Shown: in pieces, positions 19,991 through 33,426 of the stretch
How the letters are laid out: the number at the start of each line of letters is the position of its first letter
How positions within the stretch are numbered: the first letter of the stretch is position 1
Assembly: GCA_963682055.1 (NCBI GenBank)
Contig: OY821746.1
Coordinates: 12,947,992 to 13,011,991 of the forward strand
Reading direction: 5' to 3'
Length of the DNA: 64,000 bases
DNA from: Primula veris
Lineage: Eukaryota > Streptophyta > Magnoliopsida > Ericales > Primulaceae
The notes under the pieces: model-generated
Seen by the model: the letters and a program-made list of their open reading frames with translations, nothing else
What the model was told of the DNA's origin: nothing
Databases searched by the model: none
Program-made: the position numbers and the translations under genes

Positions 19991-21413
19991 AACACCCAAC
20001 AAATTTGAACAGTGAAAATCTATGCAAGAAAAACGCTATAGAAAAAAATCCATTTCAACCGAACACATTTTCTATGATAGAGATTTTTTACAAACGTTGT
20101 TGTACTGCTTTTTCGTTATGATATAATCTATTATAGCAAATATATACACCAATAAAGAATCAGTTTTGATTGCTCTTAGAACTATTTATTTACCCAGTTA
20201 CGTGCATCAATTTCTCATGAGTTTTATAAGCCAAAGTTTCTTAATACTGTAGTACATAGCAACCCCAAAGTTCAACACTTAACTCACAATAAAACATTTC
20301 TTAAAAAATTATTGAAGACATATACCCGATAAATTAAGTTGACTTGTAAATTCGATCTAGAATGTCAAAATTCTGAATACTTTATCCGATAAATTAAGTT
20401 GACTTGTGAATTTGATCCAGAATGTCAAAAATCAACTGCTTTTTCTTGCCTTCTTGGGTCATGTTACAACTGATAAAAGGAAAAGAAAAAAATAACAAAG
20501 CTCTACAACAACTCTTATGATTAATTGACACCGTCTTTTTGGAAGTCATTCGAAATAATTTTCTGCAATTGCATATGAATTAAACAAGATAAGTTTCTCG
20601 AAAGAATTCCTTGCTTCGCAGCTATAGCAATTCAATGAGCGGCCTCGTTGGAGGACCTTGGGCACTGACCCACATTAAATTAAGCGAAAGATCATTTTCA
20701 AATTATTGATTTCAGGCTTCTAGCACACAAAATGGAGATGCACCAATTTAAGTTATCTTTTGAATTGATCGATCACTTTCAAAATAAAAAGTTAGTCTAG
20801 CTAGTATTTGCTTTTAGAAGTTGTTTAATCTCTTTAGAAGGCAAGGTCATCACGGTGTAGTGCATATATTTGGTTAGATAAAGTTAATGTCGAATCTGTT
20901 GCAAAAATTGACGCATCACATTCAACACTAACTACATCAAGCCTAATACGTGCATTGCACCGTGATGGCTTCAACTTCTAACAAGGTTAAGCAACTTCTA
21001 GAAGTAAAAACTATGCCAACTTTATTTATTTATTTTTGGGAAAATGTTGGGCCAACTTGAAAAAGGCCCTTTGCATGGAGGCCGAATCAGTCTAGCTCAA
21101 AAGTCCATAATTAGACCCAATTACACTCGACCCAAAAAGCCCATATTTAAATATACATATACATACATATTCCGTATCTATATACTGAAATAGCTTCATC
21201 ATCTTATTCTTTTTTTTTTTTTCATTATCCACCCATTTCTCAATTTCCCTTCTTAGGTTTTTTTCTTCTTTTTTTCCTTTCCTTTTATTCTCTTTTTCTT
21301 ATTTCTCTTCATTTTTATTAGGCTTTCTCTTTGATTTCCCATCTCTCTCTCTCTCCCTCTATGTATATATATAACTATATATCTATATAATTTATAAATA
21401 AAAATAATTAAAG
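19991..21413. other. Intergenic region and probable promoter/5' UTR of the UBP1-type gene
   Basis: AT-rich with no coding frame. A 60-bp direct duplication (CCGATAAATTAAGTTGACTTGT) occupies about 20326-20440. The last 200 bp before the ATG at 21414 are strongly T/C-rich (21200-21360) with a CTCTCT run, typical of plant 5' UTRs. A TATA candidate (ATATTTAAATATACATATAC) lies near 21147, but the transcription start cannot be fixed. Confidence 0.5.
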
Positions 21414-24400
21414 ATGATGCAGCAGCAGCAACAGAGGATGATGAAGCAGCAACAACAACAAGCTTTGATGCAACAACAAACCCTTTATCATCCTGCCCTT
21501 TTAGCTCCTCCCCAGGTTTATTTTTTTAATTTTTTTATTTTATTAGTGTGTATTTTTATGATTATGTCAATTTTGGTTATGTTTGGTTAGATAACAATAA
21601 AATAGGACTTTGGAATGGAATACTGGTTGAGTTTGTTTGATTTATAGAAGATTGCAAATTTTGTTAGCTAAATCACTAGGGGGTCACTTTTTATTTAATG
21701 TTAGCTACCTTGTAATTATGTCAATTTTGATTATGATGTTTTGTTGATGAATTTGCTAAAGAATTAGGAATTATGATTGGAGAAATGTTGGGTTTTACTG
21801 AAGCTAGATCGTTTGTCGAAAAGATTGTAACTTTGGGAACTTTTTTATTTTGCCTTTTTTTTTGTATTTATTACTTTGTAATTTGTATTTATGTGATTAT
21901 GTCAATTTTGGTTATGTTTGGTTAAGATGAATTTTCACTAAAAAACAGGACTTTGGAATGGAATATAACAGATGATTGCAAATTTGTTAGCTTAATTACT
22001 AGGAGATCGCTTTTTGTTTATGCTGTATAATGATTTATTACTGTGTACTTCTGTGGATTTTATTATCACACTGCCCTTTTACCTGCTCCCCAGGTACCTT
22101 TTTCCTTTTTTTATTTTTTTTATTTTTTTATTTCGTACTTTGTATTTACGTGATTATGTCAATTTTGGTTATGTTTCATTAGATGAATTTTCACAAAAAA
22201 TAGGACTTTGTGACTGATGATTGCAAATATGTTAGCTAATCACTAAGAGATCACTTTTTCTTCAAGTTGTTTAATTTTTTGTTACTGTGTGCTTCTGTCA
22301 ATTTTAATTATGTTTTGTAGATGAATTAGGACAACAGTTAAGAATTTGGATTGTAGAAATGTTGGGTTTTACTGAAGCTAGATTGTTTGTAGAAAAGATT
22401 GTAACTTTGGGAACTTTTTTGCAATTTTCTTAGCTTAGCACTGAAAGATCACTTTTTTACTTTTGCTTATAGAAAAAATTCTTCCTTGTAGTGCTGTTTT
22501 TTTAATACCACCCTGCCGTTTTAGCACCTATGTTCCCTCCGTCTCTTTTTGCTTTTCATTTGTATTCATGCTTTGTGTAAATGTCAATTTTTGTTTTGTT
22601 TTGCAGTTTTGTAAATGAGTTTGTCCAACAAATAGTGGTTTATGAATGTGATTACCGGATTATGCTTAGGTTCGGCTAAAACTAGTTACTTTACAACAGA
22701 AGATTGCAAAATTGGGAACCTTTCGCAAATTAATTAACTTTATCCCTGGAAGATCACCCTTTGCACTTTTTTTTTGCAAGACTGGTTCTGAACCCTTAAA
22801 TGTTAAGACATTTGGTTTCGTTGTACTCATTTATTTGTATAAAGAAGCTTTGGCATATGAGAAAAACAGACAATCGGATCAAAATCTTGAGAGATAGGAA
22901 TTCTTGTTGTTTTGCTGGTAATCTGATTGCTATTTTAAGGTGCTAAGTACCTCCATTTTTTGGCTGTTGATCCCAAAATTATCAATATTAATGAATTGGC
23001 CAGGTTATTTGGTTGGTAACTTCAATTCATTATCTGATAGCAAATTGTTGAACTTAAGTTGCGCGTGGAGTTGGTTTTGCCTGAGTATCACATCGGTGCT
23101 CAATAGTGTAGTCATCCATCCACACTCATTTACACGCTCAGAGGCTTACTGTAGCTTAGAATTAGAGTGGGTAGTCTCGGTTATAGTGTACTACGTTGAC
23201 TGTTCAAAATTAGCATGTCATGGCTTATAATTAACCCGTATTATCTTGTTAGGGGCAGAACCGAGAACGTACTTCATCCCAATTGTGATGTCCATATGTG
23301 TTAAAGCTACTACAATAATTCGTTCACTCTGAAAGTTGGCTATATTAATTAGGGCCCTCCATCTACTTTCGTAGTTCATGTTTATTTATATATTGAGCGT
23401 GTATCTCCGACAGAGTTCGTTTCATTTTATGTAGACTTGTATATAGCTAAATGTGCTGGCTTAAGTAAACTGGAAGGATAATTCATACGTCTGATGGTCT
23501 CCTTAAAAGGGAAAATACAGCAATCCTTCATTTTGCAAGACATATCCAGATAAAATTCAATATTTGACGTATTGTTGAACTTGTTTTTTTTTTTTTTCAT
23601 GACAATATAGATTATAGAGAGAGGGTGGGTGGAGTGAGCCTATACCACTGCATCCTTCATTTAATTAGATAAGTTTGGATAGATCTGTTTGGTTATCCTT
23701 TGTTCCCTAGTATTTTTCCTTTTAGGTATGTGATAAGTATTAGAAATACTAATAAGAAGTGCCAAAGAAGATTGGTATCCTTAAATGAAATCTTGATTGG
23801 CAAGTACTTTCTTCAGATTGTGTATAGGGTCTTTGATGTCTTTCCCCTTAGATGCGTTTTTTTTATAATGGGCTTATTTTGGTAGGTTTAGGTTTTCTTT
23901 TGGGATTTTTTTTTTCTTGTTTTTTACTTTTTTATTTTGCAGATAGAGCCTATCATGAGTGGAAATCTGCCACCTGGGTTTGATTCAAGTACTTGCCGCA
24001 GTGTGTGAGTGTCATACAGATAGTTGCCTTTTTCTCTTTTCTTTTTAGAATTTTGTATTTTGTTTTCTTAAGCTTAGCAAGTATAGCTTGTGTCATGATA
24101 AGTCTAGTTTTTGCCTAGGGAAAATCAATTATGATTTATGCTTCATGTGTGGAAATGCTATTCATATCTCTCATTTCTCCATCTTTTATTGACACAAAAG
24201 TGCATACCATCATATTACACCCCATCATTAATTATGTTATCTAATGACATTTCTAGTAGTTACATTGTGTGGAACAGTAAAAACATAGTTATCTTGTAAA
24301 TTATAATTGTTTAAATTTTACCTAATGCAGCTATGTTGGAAATATCCACCCACAAGTGACTGATCCGCTGTTACAAGAAGTTTTTGGAACTACTGGGATG

Positions 24401-27400
24401 ATTGAGGGGTGCAAACTAATTCGAAAAGATAAGGTATGGCCTCAAACTTACTCAGCTTAAGTGGACTTTTTTTATTATTATTTATATTCCATAGCAAAGT
24501 AAGAAAATTAAACATATCACTTAACTGTACATTTATCTGTCTGTTGTGTTTTACCGAGTCTGGTGTATATGTTATATATGTAACATGGTGGTTTTGTTTG
24601 TTTTTTTATTGTTTTTTTAGCATGTTTTTTATATTGCACTTGCAGTCATTTTCCTGTTTTATCGGCCAAGAAAAAGAAACGTTCCACTTTATTGTACATT
24701 TATGTTTCTGTTGTGGTTTTTACCGAATGTGGTGTATGTGTCGTGTCGTACATGTAAGATAAGATGGTGATTTAGTCCTTTTTTTAGTTGTTTTTAACTT
24801 CTTTTTTTCTTTTTTATTTTGCAGTCATCTTATGGTTTTATCGACTACTATGATCGCAGATCTGCTGCCATGGCAATTGTTACCCTTAATGGGAGGCACC
24901 TGTGAGTAGAAATCTATAGGCTTGTTTTTTGCTCATCAACTTATATTTGGGTTCATGAATATAAATCTACATGATTTGCAGGTTTGGACAACCGATCAAA
25001 GTTAACTGGGCATATGCTAGTACTCAGAGGGAGGATACATCAGGTCTGTTTATTCTCATCTTCACTTAGTTATCATCCTTAATTCATTGAGTGCGAATAT
25101 CTTTTATGTTACTTTTCATGATCTGCAGGCCAGTTCAACATATTTGTTGGTGATCTTAGCCCAGAAGTGACGGATGCTACATTATTTGCGTGCTTTTCTG
25201 TTTATCCTAGTTGTTCGTAAGTTTTAACTTTCCATTCTATGTTATAGTGTATGGCCATCCTTATTTGCAATTTCTTTTATTTTTTCTTGTCACAATGCAC
25301 TTGATGTAGGACTAGTAATGTTTCTTATGATGACAATTTATTGGGTGTAAACTTGACAGAGATGCAAGGGTTATGTGGGATCAAAAGACTGGCCGCTCTA
25401 GGGGGTTTGGATTTGTTGCTTTTCGGAATCAGCAGGTGGTAACAAAGTTTATACAGTTGACTTCTTTGATCGGTCTACTTACGCTTTTTCTTAGTTAAAT
25501 ACTAACAAAAAAGAGAAAATGATGCTTCACGAGTCTAAATCTATAGATATCTGTAGTTAAAAGTATACTTTTGAAAATTGTTTTATTTGAAACTTTTTTT
25601 CTAAAAGAAGTATAGCTTTTCTTAAATTTATAATTTTGTCAATTGCTTTTCAAGCACATATTTATATTTACTGAAAAGTATACTTCTTCACATCCAATTA
25701 AAAAGTTTACTTTTTTCTTTAAAGAAATAACCAAACAAGCCCTTACAATTTTTGCTCCCACCCACATTGACCCACCACCACCACTGGACACACACACACG
25801 CACACACAGTTTGGACTTGAACCTGATCTCCTTCATTCTTAACCTTGGCAGGATGCTCAAAGTGCAATCAATGATATGAGTGGTGAGAATGGTTTCTTCA
25901 CGGTTCTTCTTGGGATTCTGCAATACACACACACACACATATATATTTATTTTTCCCGTTTGTTTGTGTAACAAGTACTTTTGAAACACATTATCATGGT
26001 CACAGTTCAAGCTTTTTGTTTTTAATGATATTCTATTGGATTTTAGGAAAGTGGCTTGGAAGTAGACAAATCCGGTGCAACTGGGCAACAAAGGGTGCTG
26101 CTGGTGCTAATGGGGAAACAGAGAATTCAGATGCGAAATCTGTGGCTGAGTTGACTAGCGGGGCATCAGGTTAAACATTATAATCTAATTGCTTCATTCT
26201 TTTCTTTTATTATATTGGTAAAGTGCTGTTATGCGCAAAGTTTTGATTCTGATATGCATGCAAAAACATATAATTGTCAGTATTTTCACTGTTAAATGAG
26301 TTTAGCTGAAGTGTTAATCTTCATATAAATTTATGGAGGATGGTATTACTGTTTTTGCAGAAGATGGGCAAGAGAGGTCAAATAATGACGCACCAGAGAA
26401 TAATCCTCAGTTCACAACTGTTTATGTTGGCAATCTTGGCCCCGAGGTGAGGGGTTTGCAATCTTTAGATGTTTGTTAACAATTGCTTTAATTTACAAGT
26501 TCTCTTGTTTTATTTACATCAGGAATACTTGGTTAGGTATAACATTCAGCGATGACATTTGCCTGCTTACATTATACAGCTATTCTGTCAATGGAAAATT
26601 TGTCTGTAAATGCCTCTTACTGACTAGTCTATAAAATCTAATGTCACTTGGCCTTTTACCTTGCACTGGTTAAAACCAATTCTTAATCCCAACAAGAGTT
26701 TTCACAGATCTTGTGCATGAAAAGCTCTAGGGCATCATAGTTTTAGTTAGTTCTTGTCCATGTTCCTTTTCTGAAAGCTTTTTGTTATGACATCTGTTTT
26801 AGCATGCAAATAAGATACTCTCTAAAAATGTAAAGCATCGTTGAATGCTGTGCATTGTAAGTTGTAACTAAGTCATTTGCCTTTTCTGCAATTTTCTAGT
26901 ATCTTTGACACTCAACTCTTGCTGGTTCATCCAGAATTGTGATTGGTTATCTTCTTAGTTGCGGATGATAATGAACAGATTTAAAATTGGACAAAGAGGC
27001 TAATCCAGATTTGTCCATAGGACTGTTCTAAATATTGAATCCTCCTCAAAAGTGTACCAATAAATTGTCCTTAATTTGCTCACTAGAAATATGATGGTAG
27101 CAACTAGCCAAAATCAATTTAAGCAAGCCTGACCCAGATTCAGCTTGATCTTAGCTTAGCTAAACTGACCCTTTATATAAAGACCATTTTGTGCTTACCC
27201 GTAGAAAGAATATAGTTCACTTTTTTTTTTAATTTATGCAAATTCATGCACAATATTTTTCAATTTTCCCATTTATTTCCTGTCTAATATGGGTTCTTCT
27301 GTTAGTTATTCTCTTGTACAGTATTAAGCGTTAGAGTTCCGTTTACATCTCTCCCTCTCTCTCTTTCTCTTGCTTGTGTACTAATAAAGAGCTTCATGAA

Positions 27401-29348
27401 TTTATGTTTCAGGTTGGTTCAGTTGATCTCCACAGGCATTTTCATACTCTTGGAGCTGGTATTATTGAAGATGTGCGTATACAACGAGATAAAGGTTTTG
27501 GTTTTGTCAGATACAGCACCCATGCTGAAGCTGCTCGGGCTATTCAGATGGGGAATGCCAGGTTTCTCTTTGGGAAACCAATAAAGGTAATTTCATCTGC
27601 TTTTCGTCCTCCTTGTCTTGAAATAATAAACGTATTCTTGAAAGTCATTTGGGTTGAAGTGTCGTGTAACCATGATGTTACATAGTTAGGGCTTATGTGG
27701 TATCATTTGTTTGCGTCTTCACTTGTATAAAGCAAAAGCGGAAATCAATATACTAATTCATGCATTCTTGTGTTTATCTTCTGGAGCTACTTCTGGTAAC
27801 TTATTTTAGTCTGAAAAACTAGATAGGGCTGCAATGAATTTTCAGATTTGTTTTCAAACCATTTTTGGATAACATCTCTGCAAGCTGCCAAGCACCTATT
27901 TTATACTAAACTAAAAGGAATGTTGTTCTCTTTTTATTAAAACTAGCAAGGCAGACCCATGCAAGACATGGCTAGTTATGATAATTATATGTTTATTTTC
28001 AAAATTTGGATTATATCTAGTATGTTAACTTGGTAATTAAAATTGTTTCATTTTGGTGTAATTCTCTAGAGAACGGAATAATAATTAACATGTATTATAA
28101 TACTCTACTAATTATATCTATCATATACATTTTTTCCTTCCCCCTAAATATTTTTATTTTAAAAGATACTATGATAAATGAGGTGTTTTAGACAAATTCG
28201 TCCACTACCATTATCAGAGATGCATCTAAAACAATGGGCTTACTCGTATTGCATTATTTTTATTTAAAGCCACTTTGTGTGTGATTTAAATCAAAATTAT
28301 ATCTAGTTATATATATATATATATATATATACTTTCAAGTAGGAAGAAGTATATAAGACATTTCAGATTTTACGTCATAGTTTGTATTAGTTTGTTCTTA
28401 TATCTGACAAATTATGAAGTGTATGTATAAGAAATTTCACTATTGATGATCATTAACGAACATGCTTGTCCTAAATAGGTTAGATATTCATCACTTGTAA
28501 TGACTTTGAACATTCTAATATGTGGTGGATTCGCGATTATAGTGCTTCCTTTACATGACTAATAATCAATTAAGTCTAAAGTGATGAAATTAGCCAAATA
28601 TATCAATTCTTGTGATCCTTAGTGACTAAATCAAACATATGTATTGATAAAAGATTTACTTATTATTTCCATCAATCATAAATTCTGCATGGAGTGAAAT
28701 TCGAACTAATGTAAACAATTGGTGTCACCATAAATATAATTAAAATTGTTAGAATTAGGATAATATTTTAAATTAGGATAATAACTTTGCATTAATGTCC
28801 TAAGAAAGAATGACAAATTAAGTCCAGCATGGGAAAACGACCAAAGCAAGCATGCCTGAAGGGGTTTTTATTATTAAAATTAGCACCATACTTTTCCCAC
28901 TTTTTTTTTTTTGCAAATTCTTTACGTTCTTTTTTCCAATGTTAATTTGCTACCAAGCAGCCTTATCTAGCTGGATACTCTGACAAACATTTTTGAGGTG
29001 AACAAGAGGCTTGTTTTTGTCGATCTCTTTGTTTGTGGTTAAGCTCTTTTCATAATTGTTACAACTCTTCTAATATTTATGCCACAGTGCTCATGGGGTA
29101 GCAAGCCTACAGTACCAGGAACGAGCTCAACCCCTTTGCCACCGCCAATGGGGCCTCAAATGCCGGGAATCTCTGTTGCTGACATGGCAGCATATGAGCG
29201 CCAGCTGGCACTGAGTAGAATGACAGCACAGGCGATGATGCACTCTCAGGGTCAGCGTATGGGTGCTGCAGCTGGAGCTGCTCAAGCTATTTATGAAGGG
29301 GGATATCCGGGCATGACTTCCGCTCAACCCCCTATGTATTACCAGTAA
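21414..29348 (+). CDS. UBP1: UBP1-type oligouridylate-binding protein (three RRMs, TIA-1-like), 414 aa
   Basis: Twelve exons: 21414-21515, 23943-24004, 24331-24433, 24825-24901, 24982-25043, 25129-25216, 25360-25435, 25852-25882, 26047-26169, 26361-26446, 27413-27586 and 29088-29348 (TAA). Every intron is GT...AG and all phases agree. After a Met/Gln-rich N terminus (1-34, ending [11 protein letters not shown]) come RRM1 (RNP2 VYVGNI 55-60, RNP1 around SYGFIDYY), RRM2 (RNP2 IFVGDL 140-145, RNP1 RGFGFVAF 179-186) and RRM3 (RNP2 VYVGNL 262-267, RNP1 KGFGFVRY 297-304). A Pro/Ala/Met-rich tail ends in MYYQ. This is the plant UBP1 family: nuclear and stress-granule proteins that bind U-rich introns and 3' UTRs and affect splicing and mRNA stability. 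Introns 1 (2.4 kb) and 11 (1.5 kb) are long. No defect seen. Confidence 0.95.
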
Positions 29349-32247
29349 TAAATACTATAAATAATACTCCCTTTAGAGAATTTTCCTTTTTCTTGTATTC
29401 TTCCTTGTAGCTTGAAGAGTATGGATGTAGATCCTTTTAAGTAGAGACGGTTGGTTACCATCTCCTTTTCCATTGTTTTCATGTTTCTTTGTTGTGATAC
29501 TTGGTTTGTTCCGATACCGGATGATATATCTCAATGTGAACATGTAATAGTAATCGTGGTTACTCTCTTCTCATGCCTCCAACTAAACTATTAATATCAA
29601 TTTGGGTTCCTTTAGATTTTTTGCAGACCGGTAGTTGGTGAATTTCAATTTTACTCAGGTTGATACTCTGCAACGTTGTACCAAGTTAAATACTTGCTTT
29701 TTCTTTTGAGGCATGGTTATTTATTTTATTGTTCCTTAATTTGCAGTTTGAGGTCTTTAGATGGCTCAAAGACCTAAGAACACTCTCAACACCGTGACTG
29801 ACTTTTCTGTCCAAAACCACATGTCCAAGCCCTTTACTAGTATTATCTACCCTTTATCTATGTAGCGTGCACATCAGTATATATAGTTATTTATACTAAG
29901 TTTATAAAATAATATAAACAATCCCTTTTTTAAGCTGAAAAAAAACACACCTAATTTATGCAACTTTGTACTTTTTAGATCTGGCTAGATTAGGAATGAA
30001 CGCAAGTCCGGTGGGTAGAATATTGTATAGACGGAAAAATATGGGACAACCATCGTGTAAGAGGCCGGAAAAAAGAGTAGAGCAACGGGTTTGAAGGATG
30101 ATTGGCTTGTGATGGCGCTTGCAAGGGATGTATAAAGATAAATGGTGATGATGGAAGAAGAAATTCAATGGAAGAAAAAGTTAGATCGGAGGAGAAGAAA
30201 AAAATTAGAGAGGAAAAGTCTTGCGAGAGGTAGAGAGAGAGAGAATAGAAGACAATGAGATGAAAAATAAAATAATTAATGAGTTTTGTATGGGTGGGTT
30301 ATAGCTCAAGCAAAATTGTGTACATGTCTACGAATGTTGTTCGGATCTGGATAGAAAACCTATATTTTGTATGCATGTCCAATGTGGACAAAGGATAGTA
30401 CAGACTGATGAGATACAATTTTGATGTGTTTCTATACAAACAACAACTGGATTGACGGTTGAAAATAATCTAAGGTGTTATTTTTTTGAGTGATGCTATA
30501 CCCACCCTAAAAATTAACCTGAAAATTGTATCAGGAGGAATAGTCTCAGTCGCCAATGTCTTATTGTTTATAGCATTTGTTTTTTTATGGGTTTGTTTAG
30601 TTTACTTCTTTTACAAAAATAAACTAGATAGTATGGTTAAATTCAAGAATCATCAAGCAAATTATGTCCATTGTCCCAGTTATTAAAGAAAATAAATGAA
30701 ATTTCCGAATTTAAAATTCTGTCAATTTACAAATTCGTTTATTAATTTTTTTATCATTTATTTATCCATCCTTTATAAACTCTTCCTAAACCTATACTTT
30801 TTCAACTATAAAGTGTTTTTATTTAAAAAATAAACAAACTTTAGATGACTACCGAGTACTAAATGCCGTTAGCTTATTAGCATTACATATTAACAATCAA
30901 AACTCATAAAAAGCTGGATATATCATGTAACATGTCATATAAAGGAATGATTTTTAGGTTGGTAAAAATATGGGAATTATATGGGTAAATCTATCTACCC
31001 TCAGTATCCTACTTACTACCGTAGGAGAATATAGGCAGAATATGTGTAGGTAGTCATTTAAATTCCTTTTTACTGTACTGCTTAGTACTCCACAGTCCAC
31101 ACTTGAAGAAAAGTCTAATTAAATGGGAAGCAATAAATTTTTTATGGGAGCATAAAATGAAATTTTCCTAGGCATATATTCTGAGAGTGAGTATTCATTG
31201 AATGTTAATTACTCTACTGAACAACACCTTGTAGTTGTGGTTAGGCCGGACTGTCCTTTATATTATTGTATTGCTTTCTTAATACTCTTTCAAAAATACG
31301 TTCTTAATGCCCTTTCAACAATATTTTGTGCAGTGTATTATTACTTGTCTCTCTCTAAACCTAAATAAATGTATCTTACGTATAATTTTTATCATTAAAT
31401 TTTTTATATTAAAATTGTCAAAATTAAAAAATTGAAAATCTCATCATATAGTTCTAACCATAAACTAAATAATTAACTTTTGAAAGAATTTTTTTCGATA
31501 ATTTAAATATTAAAAAAATATCGTTCAAACTTGTACGTATTTGTTTAGAGATAAGAGAGTAATATGTATTTTATTTTATTTTTTGAAAATAATATTATGT
31601 GTATGTACTTATCTACTAGGCTCAACATGGAGTTTTGATACTGGCTTTCATTTTTATTTTTATTTTTATTTTTATTTGTTGCAATCATTTTCGTAACATA
31701 CGTAATTATAACACGTTATGTTATCACTTCAACTCTCTTAAAGTTTTACAAATTAACAATTAAATATTGTATGCTGATATGAGTAACTTATATTTTGTTG
31801 CTTTTATCAATTATGCAACTAACGTTGACCATGTCTTGCAGCTACACGCGTATTTTTTTTATTTTTTTTAACAAAATTCAACAACATTTATTTCCATGTT
31901 CCAACTGTAGACTCACAAGATCCATCATCCATCCATATGCCAGCAATATTACAAACACGTCCTTTATGGGACTTGTGTATTTTGTCTATATAACTGGTAC
32001 AATTTTTCTACATACACACACAATAAATAAAGGGATTGGAAAATATACAAGGACATATACAATTCATGGTGGTCTGATTCCAGAATTAAGAGCAGTATAA
32101 ATTAAAACGCGAACAAAGGATGTGCCAAGCATGGTAGCAATAATTAACTAGCTAGTACATAAGCTTAACTTTGAGGTCGGTCAGTATTGATCTCCTCAAG
32201 GATCACAACAAGAGCAACTACAAATCTTTTCGTTTTGAGTTGGCTGC
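29349..32247. other. 3' flank of the UBP1-type gene and AT-rich intergenic DNA
   Basis: Bases 29349 to about 29610 probably form the 3' UTR (AATAAATAC just after the stop). The rest shows no supported gene. There is a (TTTTA)n run at about 31647-31678. A short open stretch 32171-32247 directly abuts the Tat LTR but is not recognisable as a protein family. Confidence 0.55.
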
Positions 32248-32935
32248 TGGCGAGCTTGATTTTCTTCCCAAGCTCGACTTAATCAATTTCGCGTTGGCTC
32301 CGATCTTTCGAGGCGGTCAGGTATGCTCCGGCGGTCAGGTGGTCTACGTGCCTGCACAGGGAACGAACAGGGGCCCGGGGTTGTTGCCGGGTTTTCCCTC
32401 TCCAACGATCAAGTCAGTATCGGTGCTAACTGAAAGTAGGAATATAATTAAAGATGAGGGACCGGGCCGGTTACAGGTTGTTGTATCGAGTGGTACAGAT
32501 AGTGTTCATGGGGTCCGGGTTATTTAAGCTTTTTCTCTCCTCTCTCTCTCTTTTTCTCCCTCTCCCTTAAGTGGTATTAGTGGGGGTATTTATAGTGTGA
32601 TCAGAGGCGTATTAGCCCTTGGATCACTGTACTGTAAGATGTTGATCCAACGGCGTCAGAGACATTTATGACTCTGACAAGGGTACTGTCCTTTCCCGGG
32701 GCCCACAGGAGGTGTCCTGTGATTGGGCCACGTCGGTGAAACGTCAGGAGGGTCCCCCAAGGGAGCAGCAGCATTAATTAAAGAAGCGTACTCGACACGC
32801 TTCTTTGGGCCGGCCTCAGCACGGCTCGGCCCTCCCAATCCGGGGTGTCGCATCATTCAGGGTTGATGAGGCCCGGACGGCCCGCTTTGGGGGCGTTATT
32901 TCCCCGGACGAGGGGATGCTGACATTCCCTCGCCA
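32248..32935 (-). repeat. 3' LTR of the complete Tat element (688 bp)
   Basis: Same sequence as 42451-43136 apart from about five substitutions and a 2-bp indel. Perfect 7-bp terminal inverted repeats TGGCGAG/CTCGCCA. It carries the same minus-strand TATAAATA box as the 5' LTR, which could drive transcription outward into flanking DNA towards the UBP1-type gene. Confidence 0.95.
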
Positions 32936-33307
32936 ACAGCTCCCTGTCCGGAGTCGTTGCTAAGGACGAGGTCGGCGAGGATCTCTGGTCGTTACGGGGG
33001 CTCCGGTCATTTTGTTCTCGTGCTCGTCGGTGCAAATATGCTCATGCATGGCTGTTTTATGACACGTGTGCAACCATTCATGGTTTTCTTACACGTGGAC
33101 ACGAGGCGCCGTCTTTGTCCCTTTGATTTCTACAACGTCATTAATGCTAAAACGGCTGGTGAGTGACATTTGGCAGATGGCCTCTGCAGGCTGTACACGT
33201 GGTGGACATTGATTGAGTGGCGGCGGTTATTTGTGGGAGTTCGTGCAATGAGCCGTCGCGTCTTTTCACCTTCTAGTAAACGTCCTTTCATCTTCTGGTG
33301 GGGGTTC

Positions 33308-33315
33308 TATAAATA
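33308..33315 (+). promoter_or_regulatory. TATA box of the antisense gene in the complete Tat element
   Basis: TATAAATA within TTCTATAAATACCC, followed by a CT-rich leader (TCTCAATCTCTCTC) and ATG at 33427 in context ACCATCATGG. This is a typical plant core promoter, internal to the transposon and directed opposite to gag-pol. Confidence 0.7.
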
Positions 33316-33426
33316 CCCTCAGTGGAAATTCATTTTCACTTTCTCAATCTCTCTCTAAAATTTTCACAGCAAACCATTCTCTCTCTTCCTTCATACTTAG
33401 GAAATTTCACCAACCAACCAACCATC

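Noticed and set aside
25643..26091. Frames of 78 and 150 codons inside introns of the UBP1-type gene
   Set aside because: They cross CA-repeat intron sequence and true exon boundaries; better explained as intron DNA.
32171..32527. Plus-strand frame of 118 codons running into the LTR, and its relative at 42113-42730
   Set aside because: The shared part is simply LTR sequence read through; the first 25 codons before the LTR match no family I recognise.
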